The translations under genes were made by a program, and so were the position numbers. Below are positions 22,701 to 34,276 of a stretch of 64,000 nt of DNA, piece after piece. Numbering within the stretch: the first letter of the stretch is position 1; each line of letters begins with the position of its first letter. The DNA is taken from positions 44,135,732-44,199,731 of the forward strand of contig NC_083587.1 of the NCBI RefSeq assembly GCF_027579695.1. The letters are read 5' to 3'. The DNA is from Neoarius graeffei. Lineage: Eukaryota > Chordata > Actinopteri > Siluriformes > Ariidae. The notes beneath the pieces were generated by a model. The model made no database searches. It saw only the letters and a list, made by a program, of their open reading frames with translations, and had not been told where the DNA came from.

Positions 22701-23336
22701 TCCCCATGCTCCAAGCAGGCCACCATTGATGGTTTGGGCCAGGGATGGTCCCGGCTAAATATAGGGCCACCCCGGCATTGGACGGCGCATAGTGGAGAAG
22801 TACAGTGAGCACTGAACCAGAAACCCTTTACAGGCGGTGGTGTCTCCGGCATGCTTCTCGGGAACAGGAAGTTGTAGCATGGCATTCAGAGCTGTCTCAG
22901 GGTGTGGAAGGACGGCCTGCAACATCACAGTTGCAAGTTGTGTCATCCGCGTGTTGAGATCAGCGAGCATCTGTTGATGTTCTCCTAACAATCTTCCCTG
23001 AGTGTTCAGAGCAGTCTGTTTGGCTTCTTCCGCTACATCCATTCTATGGCAAAGTATCCTGTCAGAGTGCAGGCACTTACAGACGTAATCACAGGAAGAA
23101 GCAACGAACAAACAGCATAACAGCCAAATCGTAGTCAGTAACAGAGATGCCTACTAGTACGGATTGGCCGTATTTTGTACGGAAAAGTTACGTAAATACG
23201 ATGTTACGGCAAACAGTGTTATTCTGTACGGAATTATTATAAAGTCTTAAAAAATTCCAGTGAGTTGTTTTTAAATGTCCAAGCGACTTTTTCAATCCAT
23301 GCGCAATTCACGGCTAGGCTATTTATTTTTACGACA

Positions 23337-23434
23337 ACCGCACATGCTGTGTGTGACATGCGCAGATTCTGCACATGCTGTGTGTGACATGCGCAGATAC
23401 CACACATGCTGTGTGTGACATGCGCAGATTCCGC
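23337..23434. repeat. 31-bp minisatellite, three units
   Basis: Three near-identical units of CACATGCTGTGTGTGACATG followed by CGCAGATTC lie head to tail inside the hAT element. Confidence 0.9.
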
Positions 23435-23439
23435 ACATT

Positions 23440-23755
23440 TGTTCGCGCTATTTTCGATACGGTAGAATGGCCGTGCATTACACCCAGTCAAAAGGGCAAT
23501 GGATACGCGCACTGCAAACTGTGTAGAACTGACATTAACATCACTCATGGTGGTCGCGATGACTGCACGCGGCATGTCAACTCAAAAAAAAACATATGGA
23601 GTATGCTGAAATGGCGAGTCAGGCGGAAAGTAAATCTGGGGGTATCCAGCAGTTTTTTACGAAATCTGTGGATGAAAAGACATGGAACGTGACACGTGCT
23701 GAAGCGGTGATGGTTGACCTATGCTTGGAGTTGAACTTGCCAATTAGTGCCATGA
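23440..23755 (+). pseudogene. BED zinc finger and hAT N-terminal exon
   Basis: It reads NGYAHCKLCRTDINITHGGR and CTRHVNSKK, a C2H-type BED finger, then after a one-base slip in the A-run at about 23585 continues with SGGIQQFFTKSVDEK and TRAEAVMVDLCLELNLPISA, the usual hAT linker. The slip disables it. Confidence 0.65.
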
Positions 23756-25033
23756 AATGGGTTAAACTTATTCAGTTTCTTTTTACATGTATGATTTTTA
23801 TTCACTGAAATATCAAACACTGGCTGTACTTCTTTAATTCAAAGTCTTTTCAGTGTTGCAAGTACAAATGTACATGTAGTATGATCAAAAACAGAATTTT
23901 ATGATTAGTGCTGTTGGGATTGTGGCAAAAAAATTGATCATTCCAGTTTTAAATACAATTATAAATGTCATTTTATTCAATGTCTCTTCTGAAGCATTAT
24001 GCTGAATTATTTATATATTGGGACATTAAGATAACAACGTCGGACTCTCTTTGGCATGAAATAAGAATTTTTTTTTATTTTATTAGAATCTGTTAACAGG
24101 TAGAACATTTTGCCAGGCAATATAATATAATACTTTTGAGGAGTTACATTCAATACCAATGATTGGTAGTCAACCATAATGTCTGCAAATAGGGAACACT
24201 ATTGTATTTATAAAAATGTGATATATTGTATGCTCTAGAAATTTGTTGAGTGGAAATTCAGTTGAGATGGCTGCTCGCGTTTTGTTCATTCAATTCACAC
24301 AAAACAGTTCTTTTTAATAATTTAAATGTTAAACATATTGGTATATACACCTCTTTATAATGGAAATGCACATAAATTAATGTTACTGAAAGTCATTCCA
24401 AAATACTGAAAAATGTTTTCAAGAATACTGAAATTCAAAATTTGGGGTAGGCATCTCTGCAGTAAGCAGGCGAGGGTCAGTTGATCAGCAAACAGAGTAA
24501 CATAGACAAAACCAGGAAGAAGAAATGTGATAAGGATAGCGAGAGTCAAAATAACGTGAGATCAGGCAGAGAATACAAAGGCTCAGTATGGATTGGGAAA
24601 GCAGAACGATACTTCGCACTGAGGCAGAGTTAGAGAGGGGCTTAAGTAGTGTGGTGGTAATTGACCTAATGACAGACTGCTGAGTTCAGTACTCTGGTGA
24701 CGGGGGGGATGTGGATCTTGGTCATTGTAGTCTTCGGTGGCCATGTTTGTAGTTTGGCTAGCGCTATTGGTTTCAGCGCTCCTACTTACAGTTATCCCAA
24801 GATAATTACAAGCCCGATTCCAAAAAAGTTGGGACAAAGTACAAATTGTAAATGAAAACGGAATGCAATGATGTGGAAGTTTCAAAATTCCATATTTTAT
24901 TCAGAATAGAACATAGATGACATATCAAATGTTTAAACTGAGAAAATGTATCATTTAAAGAGAAAAATTAGGTGATTTTACTGTAAATTTCATGACAACA
25001 ACACATCTCAAAAAAGTTGGGACAAGGCCATGT

Positions 25034-26061
25034 TTACCACTGTGAGACATCCCCTTTTCTCTTTACAACAGTCTGTAAACGTCTGGGGACTGAGGAGACA
25101 AGTTGCTCAAGTTTAGGGATAGGAATGTTAACCCATTCTTGTCTAATATAGGATTCTAGTTGCTCAACTGTCTTAGGTCTTTCTTGTCGTATCTTCCGTT
25201 TTATGATGCGCCAAATGTTTTCTATGGGTGAAAGATCTGGACTGCAGGCTGGCCAGTTCAGTACCCGGACCCTTCTTCTACACAGCCATGATGCTGTAAT
25301 TGATGCAGAATGTGGTTTGGCATTGTCATGTTGGAAAATGCAAGGTCTTCCCTGAAAGAGACGTCGTCTGGATGGGAGCATATGTTGCTCTAGAACCTGG
25401 ATATACCTTTCAGCGTTGATGGTGTCTTTCCAGATGTGTAAGCTGCCCATGCCACACGCACTAATGCAACCCCATACCATCAGAGATGCAGGCTTCTGAA
25501 CTGAGCGCTGATAACAACTTGGGTCGTCCTTCTCCTCTTTAGTCCAAATGACACGGCGTCCCTGATTACCATAAAGAACTTCAAATTTTGATTCGTCTGA
25601 CCACAGAACAGTCTTCCACTTTGCCACAATCCATTTTAAATGAGCCTTGGCCCAGAGAAGACGTCTGCGCTTCTGGATCATGTTTAGATACGGCGGCTTC
25701 TTTGAACTATAGAGTTTTAGCTGGCAACGGCGGATGGCATGGTGAATTGTGTTCACAGATAATGTTCTCTGGAAATATTCCTGAGCCCATTTTGTGATTT
25801 CCAATACAGAAGCATGCCTGTACAGTATGTGATGCAGTGCCGTCTAAGGGCCCGAAGATCACGGGCACCCAGTATGGTTTTCCGGCCTTGACCCTTACGC
25901 ACAGAGATTCTTCCAGATTCTCTGAATCTTTTGATGATATTATGCACTGTAGATGATGATATGTTCAAACTCTTTGCAATTTTACACTGTCAAACTCCTT
26001 TCTGATATTGCGCCACTATTTGTCGGCGCAGAATTAGGGGAATTGGTGATCCTCTTCCCAT
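25034..26061 (-). pseudogene. Tc1-family transposase with intact DDE region
   Basis: It starts at ATG 26061 (MGRGSPIPLILRRQIVAQYQ). The N-terminal helix-turn-helix reads NISSSTVHNIIKRFRESG and the GARDLRALRRH segment follows. One in-frame stop lies after KGV (~25993), and a frameshift near 25840 separates the N-terminal half from a fully open 256-residue C-terminal half (25804-25034). That half keeps WSDESKFEV (first D), FQHDNAKPH (second D) and SPDLSPIENIW (final acidic residue). It is the best-preserved transposase in the window; two lesions disable it. Confidence 0.88.
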
Positions 26062-26419
26062 CTTTACTTCTGAGAGCCACTGCCACTCCAAGATGCTCTT
26101 TTTATACCCAGTCATGTTAATGACCTATTGCCAATTGACCTAATGAGTTGCAGTTTGGTCCTCCAGCTGTTCCTTTTTTGTACCTTTAACTTTTCCAGCC
26201 TCTTAGTGCCCCGTCCCAACTTTTTTGAGATGTGTTGCTGTCATGAAATTTCAAATGAGCCAACATTTGGCATGAAATTTCAAAATGTCCCACTTTCGAC
26301 ATTTGATATGTTGTCTATGTTCTATTGTGAATACAATATCAGTTTTTGAGATTTGTAAATTATTGCATTCCATTTTTATTCACAAATTGTACTTTGTCTC
26401 AACTTTTTTGGAATCGGGG

Positions 26420-26725
26420 TGTGGCAGCAGGGTCGTGGTCAAGCGTCGGTCTGTGAATGGAGGGCGGAGTCAGGGAAGGTAAGTGGCGGAATCACTGCAC
26501 CTGACAGGAATTAACCTGTGTTTGTGTGTCTTCCCCAGTGACCGCGCCCTATAAGAGGAGAGGGGGAGCGGACGAAGGGAGCTACTCCCCAACCTGGATA
26601 CTTGTGTGCATGCGTGTGTGTATGTGTGTAGTTAAAAGCTGAAAAGCTACAATAAATGAGTTTTTGAGAACTCAGTTCTGGCCTGCCGTGCTTCTGTGCT
26701 CCACCCACCTAGAACACTTGCTACA
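26420..26725 (+). mobile_element. solo LTR fossil, short LTR family, 306 bp
   Basis: It runs from TGTGGCAG to CTACA with CTATAAGAGG and AATAAA, and has an exact 5-bp duplication CGGGG (26415-26419, 26726-26730). It sits inside the Tc1 TIR, so the site before insertion is known from the Tc1 consensus (GGAATCGGGGTTGTA). Confidence 0.93.
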
Positions 26726-26879
26726 CGGGGTTGTAAATAGTTTTCTTCTTATCACAAGAAAATGTCCTTTGTTATCTTGAGATAACAAAATAATTTTCTT
26801 ATCACAAGAAAACAGTCGGAAAAAAATTACTGTAAACACAGCTAGGCTTCCAAACTAACATGTAAAACTGAATATTCAT

Positions 26880-28238
26880 GTATTTATTCAATCAGACAAT
26901 CATGTGGCAACAGCACAATTCATAAAATCATGCAGATACAGGTCAAGCACTTCAATTAATGTTCATATCGAACATCAGATTTAATGACTGACCATGGCAT
27001 GTTTGTTGGTGCCAGATGGACTGGTTTGAGTATTTCAGAAACGCTTGATCCCCTGGGATTTTTATGCACCACAGTCTCTATAGTTTACACAAAATTGTTT
27101 GACCCCCCCCCCCCAAAAAAAAAAAAAAACAACGAGTAAGTGACTTCTGTGGGTAGAAATGGCTTGTTGATTAGGGAAGTCAGAGGAACATGGCCAGACT
27201 GCTCTGAGCTGACAGGATGTCAATAGTAACTCAAAACTTATTCTCTTATTTCTTAACACACTGTAATACAGCTCTCTTATATTTCAGTTCTCGCTTATAT
27301 AACAAAGCTTAATTCATACTGAGGGCAAAACTACTGTATTTATAGGAGCTCTGATAAATAAATATTACATGTAAACTACGAGGTGCTTAACATCAAAAAT
27401 GTACAACAATATATATTTTCTATAACAATCCTTGAGTCTCAAGTAAGCAATCTTTACAACCATGGTGAGCAGAAAAGCATCTCAGCATACACCAAACATC
27501 GAACCTTGAGGTGGATGAGCTACAACAGCAAAAGACCATATCAGGTTCCACTCCTGTCAGTCAAGAACAAGACTCTGCAGCGAGTATCATGAGCACGGAC
27601 TCACCCAAACTGGACATTTGACGATTAGAGGGGGAAAAAAAATCACCTGGTCTTTTTCCAGTCTTCAGCTGTTGAGTTTGAGTGAGTCCGGGCCCATGAT
27701 AGACTCAGATTCTTGTTCTTGGCTGACAGGAGTGGAACCTGATATGATCTTCTACTGTTGTAGCTCATCCACCTCAAGCTTTGATGTGTTGCACACTCTG
27801 AGATGCTTTTCTTCTTACCACGGTTGAGTGCTTATTATTTGGGTTACTATCGACTTCCTGTCAGCTCAAACCTTCTGGTCATTTTCCTCTGATCTCTCTC
27901 ATCAAAACATGCTTTAGCCTGCAGACCCTTTGCACACAAGATGTTTTTTTTCTTCCTTCACCAGCTAGAGACTGCTGTGTGTGAAAAGCACAGGAGATCG
28001 GCAGTTTTTGAAATATTCAAACCAGCTCATCTGGCAACAGTAACCATGTCATGGTTAAAGTCACAGAGATCAAACTTGTTCCCCTATTCTTATGTTTGAT
28101 GTGAACATTAACTGAAGCTCATGCGCTTGTTTGAATGTACTTTTTTTCCATTATGCTGCTACCAGATGATTGCCTGATTAGATAACTAATCTTGAAAACA
28201 ATGTGCAGGTGTTCCTAATAAAGTGAGTGGTGAGTGTA
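26880..28238. mobile_element. foldback element made of two inverted Tc1-like 5' halves
   Basis: The left arm (26940-27625) contains, in plus orientation, a Tc1-like transposase start: GGCATGTTTGTTGGTGCCAG, GGTTTGAGTATTTCAGAAAC, and CAACCATGGTGAGCAGAAAA at 27458. The right arm (27655-28175) is an inverted copy. The right end GTGTTCCTAATAAAGTGAGT is the known terminus of this Tc1 family. The left terminus is lost. A ~190-bp sequence (27241-27430) interrupts the left arm, and its inverse is seen at 29863-30020. No full transposase is possible from this structure. Confidence 0.75.
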
Positions 28239-29842
28239 CAGTGGTGCTTGAAAGTTTGTGAACCCTTTATAATTTTCTCTATTTCTGCATAAATATGACC
28301 TAAAACAACATCAGATTTTCACACAAATCCTAAAAGTAGAGAAAGAGAACCCAGTTAAACAAATGAGACAAAAATATTATGCTTGGTCATTTATTCATTG
28401 AGGAAAATGATCCAATATTACATATCTGTGAGTGGCAAAAGTATGTGAACCTCGAGGATGAACCATTGATTTCAAGGTGAAAATAGAGTCAGGTGTTTTC
28501 AATCAATGGGATGACAATCAGGTGTGAGTGGGCACCCTGTTTTATTTAAAGAACAGGGATCTATCAAAGTCTGATCTTCACAACACATGTTTGTGGAAGT
28601 TTATCATGGGACGAACAAAGGAGATTTCTGAGGACCTCAGAAAAAGTTTTGCTGATGCTCATCAGGCTGGAAAAGGTTACAAAACCATCTCTAAAGAGTT
28701 TGGACTCCACCAATCCACAGTCAGACAGATTGTGTACAAATGGAGGAAATTCAAGACCATTGTTACCCTCCCCAGGAGTGGTCGATGAACAAAGATCACT
28801 CCGAGAGCAAGGCGTGTAATAGTCGGCGAGGTCATAAAGGACCCCAGGGCGACTTCCAAGCAACTGAAGGCCTCTCTCACATTGGTTAATGTTCATGAGT
28901 CCACCATCAGGAGAATACTGAACAACAATGGTGTGTATGGCAGGGTTGCAAAGAGAAAGCCACTGCTCTCCAAAAAGAACATTGCTGCTTGTCTGCAGTT
29001 TGCTAAAGATCACATGGACAAGCCAGAAGGCTATTGGAAAAATGTTTTGTGGACAGATGAGACCAAAATAGAACTTTTTGGTTTAAATGAGAAGTGTTAT
29101 GTTTGCAGAAAGTAAAACACTGCATTCCAGAATAAGAACCTTATCCCATCTGTGAAACATGGTGGTGGTAGTATCATGGTTTGGGCCTATTTTGTTGCAT
29201 CTGGGCCAGGACGGCTTGCCATCATTGATGGAACAATGAATTCTGAAATATACCAGCGAATTCGAAAGGAAAATGTCAGGACATCTGTCCATGAACTGAA
29301 TCTCAAGAGAAGGTGGGTCATGCAGCAAGACAACAACCCTAAACACACAAGTCGTTCTACCAAAGAATGGTTAAAGAAGAATAAAGTTAATGTTTTGGCA
29401 TGGCCAAGTCAAAGTCCTGACCTTAATCTAATCGAAATGTTGTGGAAGGACCTGAAGTGAGCAGTTCATGTGAGGAAACCCACCAACATCCCAGAGTTGA
29501 AGCTGTTCTGTATGGAGGAATGGGCTAAAATTCCTCCAAGCCGGTGTGCAGGACTGATCAACAGTTACCGGAAATGTTTAGTTGCAGTTATTGCTGCACA
29601 AGGGGGTCACACCAGATACTGAAGTCAAAGGTTCACATACTTTTGCCACTCACAGATATGTAATATTGGATCATTTTCCTCAATAAATAAATGACCAAGT
29701 ATAATATTTTTGTCTCATTTGTTTAACTGGGTTCTCTTTATCTACTTTTAGGACTTGTGTGAAAATCTGATGATGTTTTAGGTCATATTTATGCAGAAAT
29801 TTAGAAAATTCTAAAGGGTTCACAAACTTTCAAGCACCACTG
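28239..29842 (+). mobile_element. Tc1-like element, family B, full length 1.60 kb
   Basis: Both ends read CAGTGGTGCTTGAAAGTTTG in inverse orientation and are flanked by TA (28237-28238, 29843-29844). Transposase at 28606-29622. It lies directly against the foldback element on its left. Confidence 0.95.
28606..29622 (+). pseudogene. Tc1-family transposase, family B, three in-frame stops
   Basis: It starts at ATG 28606 (MGRTKEISEDLRKSFADAHQ) and ends AAQGGHTRY at 29619. One frame runs the whole length with stops at 28786 (TGA), 29113 (TAA) and 29458 (TGA). Catalytic blocks: LWTDETKIELF, MQQDNNPKHTSRS and SPDLNLIEMLWKDLK. The family usually has NPIE; here it reads NLIE. About 338 codons, the normal Tc1 length. 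Recently dead. Confidence 0.92.
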
Positions 29843-29862
29843 TATATTGTTATATGTTTTAG

Positions 29863-30020
29863 ATGTTAAGCACCTTGTGGTTTACATGTAATACAGTATT
29901 TATCAGATCTCTCTTATAAATACAGTAGTTTTGCCCTCAGTATGAATTTAGCTTTATTATATGAGCATGAACTTAAATATAAGAGAGCCACATTACACTG
30001 TTTTAAGAAATGAGAGAACT
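29863..30020 (+). repeat. short dispersed repeat, three copies in the window
   Basis: CACCTTGTGGTTTACATGTA, TTGCCCTCAGTATGAATTTA and TATGAGCATGAACTTAAATA recur inverted at 27241-27430 and in part at 5850-5925 (plus). It lies at the left edge of the duplicated hyaluronidase unit. Confidence 0.6.
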
Positions 30021-30564
30021 GCACTACAATGTTTTACAAGAAAAGAGATATCTCTGCATGGTAGACCAAGGCCATATAGTGCAACTGCCAGTATTAGAAT
30101 GAGCTCTGTTTAGCCTACTCTACATCTTTTTTTTTTTTTTTTTACTTTAGTGGTATCCAAAAATAAAAAATAAAAAAAAAATAAAAAACACACAGAAAAG
30201 TTTCCTGTCACAGTTCTGCCAGGTTTATTTTGTAGAAATACACCACATAATTTATTATTAAAAACAGAATTAAAATTCATGACCATAAACGTGATTTTAA
30301 GCAAATACATTGCAGAAAATTTGCTGTTTAACTTCTCTTTGTATCTCTTCCTCTGACATTAATGCTGAAACAGCTCTGAAGAAGTCTGATTTAGAAGCAG
30401 TATTTACTGAATCCATTTCCATATTATTTTAAACAGTTTATGGTTTTTCAAAAAAAAAATTCACTTCATGATTTTTTTAAAAATAAAAGCAATAGAATTA
30501 TATGTATGTATTCATTGTAGCATAATTTTACAGTAAGGTATCCAGGTAGCAAGAAGACTTAAAA

Positions 30565-30900
30565 TCACACTTGAATAACTACTGGAGTCTTAGGCACTGA
30601 AATGGATGTACTGGCAGAACACACTTGACCCACATAACACTGACAGGTAAATCTGTTTACAAAGACATTAAGATCACTTTGGGAAGGCACACCAACAGCC
30701 ACATATTTGCCATCACGCTGTTGAATACTGAAGTTATTTGGGTTCAGGTACAGGTAGTCAGCTGAATCGGGGTTCTGGCGGACACAGCGACCGTTGCTTT
30801 GGCACAGGGTCTGACTGCAGAGTTTTGCAGCTGCAGTTACGTTGGCCACATAAGGGTTCAGCGTAGAGGGCAGATAAGCAGCCAGTGCTTCACATGAGGA
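30565..30900 (-). CDS. spam1: hyaluronidase copy 2, coding exon 3
   Basis: Same 336-nt exon as 6013-6348, with TGA at 30567-30565 and the acceptor CCCTTTCAG before 30900. The 111 residues are identical to copy 1, with only about four silent base differences. This includes the Cys-rich module CSQTLCQSNGRCVRQ and the short non-hydrophobic end. The flanking 80-100 bp on each side are also almost identical. Confidence 0.9.
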   Translation of the reverse strand, partial: SSCEALAAYLPSTLNPYVANVTAAAKLCSQTLCQSNGRCVRQNPDSADYLYLNPNNFSIQQRDGKYVAVGVPSQSDLNVFVNRFTCQCYVGQVCSASTSISVPKTPVVIQV

Positions 30901-31184
30901 CTGAAAGGGAGAGGAGAAACAATAAATCAAATATAGCAACTGTCTAATGGGAACATTTTTAGTTTAATCTGTTCCTGTCGTTTTTTTGTTTTTGTTTTTT
31001 TTAACATGTCACAAAAGCGTGCAATTATTAAGGCCATAGGATTAAACTCTAAGTGTCCCATTACGTGAAAAAGGAGAACTAAGAACCTCAAAAGATGAAT
31101 ACATGTCATATTTAAGAATTCCATGTCTCTTAACGACAAACTGCAGAGTTTATGGTTTTCATTATAAATACAAATAAAAACTAG

Positions 31185-31440
31185 AAAAGCACTCGGAGAG
31201 CGCAGACCTCCGCCAAGAATCCTTTAAAAAAATCCGGGATCCAGAAGGTGATCCGGATCACCGCCAAAATTTAATGGATTGTTACTTGTGCCCAGTCACA
31301 CCTATGGAAAAAATTTCAGAGCAATCCGTTCATTACTTTTTCCATAATGTTGCTAACAGACAAACCAACCAACAAACAAACAAACAAACCAACGCTACCG
31401 AAGACATAACCTCCTTGGCAGAGGTAATAATAATAACTAG
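31185..31440. repeat. dispersed fish repeat (GAGAGCGCAGACCTCCGCCA type)
   Basis: Starts AAAAGCACTCGGAGAGCGCA and ends CATAACCTCCTTGGCAGAGG with an (AACA)n run inside. The CTCCGCCAAG and CTTGGCAGAG motifs are inverted. Copy 1 lacks it at the matching intron place (6715). Its class is uncertain. Confidence 0.5.
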
Positions 31441-31744
31441 AATGCATTTCCGGAGAAAATGCGAAAGTGTGCTTGCTCAAGTGTGCCGCCATGGCGACCC
31501 GGCAAGAGAGGCGACCGTACACCCACACGACAAGTTTTGTGTCAACACGCGAAAGTTTGGCCAAGACACAAGGCGGATTCTCATACGGAGATGACAGGCT
31601 GGCAAGGTTCTTTACAGGGACATCCCAGAATATCACTAACATGAAAATGTAGATGTAATTCTAAATCCGTAAAGAGATATGACCCAAAACACGTTTTTGC
31701 TCATTGTGGCACCCCCTAGTGGCCAAATGACACCAAATGGCAGA

Positions 31745-33530
31745 TGGTTCCTGTTGCACCACACAGCAAAGTCTGTCACCAGGCTCCTATACTCCTCCTA
31801 TCTGTCGTCACTGATACACCCAACGATGGCTGTGTCATCGGCAAACTTCTGAATGTGACACAGCTCCGAGTTGTAGCAGAAGTCCGCGGTGTACAGGGTG
31901 AAGAGAAGAGTGCAGCACCATGCCCTGGGGTGCTCCGGTGCTGCTAATCACAGTGTCAGACGTGATGTCATTCAGCCTGACGTACTGCGGCCTGTCAGTG
32001 AGGTATCTGGAGATCCAGGTGACCAGGCAAGGGTCCACTCACATCCTGTTCAGTTTGTCCTGAAGCAGTAGGGGCTGGATGGTGTTGAAGGCACTCGAGA
32101 AGTCCAAGAAGAGGATCCTCACTGTGCCATTTCCCTTATCCAGATGTGAGTGGGCTCGGTGTAACAGGTAGAGGATAGTGTCTTCCACACCGACACCTGC
32201 CCGGTACACAAACTGCAGACAGTCCTGGGCATGTTGTACCTGGGGTCTGAGGAGGCTGAGGAAGAGCCACTCCAATGTCTTCATCAGAAGTGAAGTGAGT
32301 GCCACCGGTCGGAAGTCGTTCAGCTCGCTGGGCCGATTCTTTTTGGGAACTGGAACGATACATGATGTCTTCCAGAGGGTGGGCACTCTCCCCAGCTGCA
32401 GGCTGAGGTAGAAGATGCGTCGGAGTGGTTCACCCAGTTCAGCAGCACAGGTCTTCAGTAGTCGGGGACACACCTTGTCCAGGCCTGCTGCTTTCCTGGG
32501 GTGAAGCTTCCTCAGGCCAAGTTTACATTAGACCGTATCTGTCTCGTTTTCTTCGCGGATGCACTGTCCGTTTACATTAAAACGCCTGGAAACGCTGGGA
32601 AACGGGAATCCGCCAGGGTCCACGTATTCGATCCAGATCGTGTCTGGTCCGGTGCTGTGTAAACATTGAGAATACGCGGATACGCTGTGCTGAGCGCTAG
32701 CTGGCGTCGTCATTGGACAACGTCACTGTGACATCCACCTTCCTGATTCGCTGGCGTTGGTCATGTGACGCGACTGCTGAAAAACGGCGCGGACTTCCAC
32801 CTTGTATCACCTTTCATTAAAGAGTATAAAAGTATGAAAATACTGCAAATACTGATGCAAATACTGCCCATTGTGTAGTTATGATTGTCTTTAGGCTTGC
32901 CATCCTTCCACTTGCAAGTGGTAAGTGACGCGCATGCCCGACATGCACTGAGATCACACACACAGCGGCTCAGTCCCAAATCACTGCTCGTGCGCTTCAC
33001 TCGTGCGCTCTGTGAGCTGTGCAGGGCCGGAGTGCGCACCCTCCAGAGGGCACTCGCTGTTCAGGGCGGAGTGATTTGGAGCGCAGGATGCCTGCGGAGC
33101 CGAGCGTATCCATGTATTGGCGTTGCTGTGTGCAAGCTAATCGTTTTAAAAACGTTAATCTGATGATCCGCTGATACGGTCTAATGTAAACACCACCTCA
33201 GTTGACCTCTGACCTGGTCTGCAGTAATGCATAGAGGAGTCTGTGTTGAGGTGGGGGAGGAGGGGGCTGCTGTGATGACTGGGGGGAGGTGTGTTGAGGG
33301 AAGAAGGAGAGATGGCTGCAGTGAGGGAGAGGGTGGGGGGGACATGGGCTGATTGAACCGATTGAAAAAGTCATTCACCCTCTCCACTGTCCCCTCAACG
33401 ACTCTGGTCTTTGTATTGTGGCCTATGATGGTTTTCACACCTTCCCAGAACTCCCTCATGCTGTTCTCCTTCAGCTTCTGCTCCACCTTTCTCCTGTAGC
33501 TGTCCTTAGCTTCCCTCACGCAGCGTTGTA
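31745..33530 (-). mobile_element. L2-type LINE fragment (reverse transcriptase), split by a MITE
   Basis: On the minus strand 33519-33196 carries the linker upstream of the reverse transcriptase (REAKDSYRRKVEQKLKENSM, VNDFFNRF). After the MITE, 32515-31835 gives the reverse transcriptase itself: CPRLLKTCAAELGEPLRRIF, LNDFRPVALTSLLMKTLE, LFLDFSSAFNTIQP, STGAPQGMVL. These blocks are typical of L2-like LINEs. At least one frameshift near 32040 and the missing ends make it dead. It lies in the second coding intron of hyaluronidase copy 2. Confidence 0.85.
32516..33195. mobile_element. MITE, 680 bp, inside the LINE
   Basis: Inverted ends share GTTTACATTAGACCGTATC (32521-32539; 33174-33192 inverse). 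The direct repeat CCTCAG (32510-32515, 33196-33201) flanks it, and removing it restores the LINE sequence. No coding region found. Superfamily uncertain; possibly hAT. Confidence 0.8.
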
Positions 33531-33996
33531 CCTCCTGCTGTTGGATTTAATCATTTATACTCGTTTGTTATTAATCTTTTGTCTTTTCTTACTTTTAACC
33601 ATGTGCTTTACATTAAATGCTGTTTAATAATAGTGAAAACACCTTGTTATTGTATTTGTTCCTCATGATATTTGGGTGGAAAAAGTAGGTAATTAGATCC
33701 CAAAAGAAGTAACTAAATCAGATCTGATCTGAAGACAGCAGATGTAGAATTGTTACATTTATCATGTTTTTGTTTTTGAACATACCTTGAATAAATTTGA
33801 GCTGGATTTGAAAATTATGTTCCATAACAGTTCCATAACAGAAAAGTTCCATAAAAGTAACATATTAATATAAATATAATGCATAATTTTAAAAATATAT
33901 GTATTTCAGTTGAAATTTGCCCAGAAGATCAGATGTTGGTCAGACATAAATTAGATTAGATATAGTGCATTTTAAACATATTTGATATTTGCATAC

Positions 33997-34086
33997 CTTG
34001 CTGTTGTAGTCAGCACTTGCACCCCAGAGCACTGCACCTGATGCACCTAAAGCTGCGCTCTCTCCAATAGTATGGACTAGATCTGC
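33997..34086 (-). CDS. spam1: hyaluronidase copy 2, coding exon 2
   Basis: 90 nt, phase 0, AG acceptor at 34088-34087 and donor AAG|GTATGC. Thirty residues, identical to copy 1 except the last (Lys for Asn). The flanking intron for ~150 bp upstream is also the same as copy 1. Confidence 0.9.
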
Positions 34087-34276
34087 CTGAGAAGAAGCAA
34101 ACATATAAAGAGATCAATAATAAACCAGATTCTAATGTCTTCAGCAGAAACGTTCATTTTTACAGTGAAGTTAACTGTAACTAGAAAGTAAATAATCTAT
34201 TTGGCTGTATATATGTATCCTAGTACTGTGTGCTCTGTCATAATGAACATTGGCTTATTTGTCAAAAACATCTCAC

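Larger units (their letters stand above)
23142..24459 (+). mobile_element. hAT-like element, 1.3 kb, between Gypsy LTR and gag
   Basis: The ends CAGAGATGCCTAC and GTAGGCATCTCTG are inverted repeats, and CAGTAA is duplicated outside (23136-23141, 24460-24465). The left subterminal GTACGGATTGGCCGTATTTT is repeat-like. It carries a BED-finger exon (about 23440-23755) and a 31-bp minisatellite at 23337-23434. Catalytic parts are missing. Confidence 0.75.
18592..24790 (-). mobile_element. Ty3/Gypsy LTR retrotransposon fossil, broken, with nested insertions
   Basis: Read on the minus strand, the order is: 5' LTR (about 24790-24460, beginning TGTAAGTAGGAGC); gag (about 23110-20790, ending in a CCHC knuckle with CFYCKSTAHHITQC); protease-like region (about 20760-20550); reverse transcriptase with YIDDILIYS near 19250; RNase H start with VEVDASD near 18840; and a truncated 3' LTR piece (18625-18592). 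Integrase is missing. A hAT sits between LTR and gag (23142-24459), another hAT-type insertion lies in gag (about 21411-22700), and a SINE lies at 20097-20453. It is a fossil with several breaks. Its nested insertions make it older than the SINE burst. Confidence 0.85.
24809..26733 (-). mobile_element. Tc1-like element, family C', near-complete, with a solo LTR in its 3' TIR
   Basis: The left end CAAGCCCGATTCCAAAAAAG follows TA (24807-24808). The right end AACTTTTTTGGAATCGGGG continues after the LTR as TTG|TA (26731-26735). The transposase is on the minus strand (26061-25034). The LTR at 26420-26725 splits the right TIR. Confidence 0.92.

Noticed and set aside
18592-24790. Possibility of a host gene derived from the Gypsy gag or pol
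   Set aside because: The copy is broken in several places and split by unrelated insertions, with no sign of conserved use.
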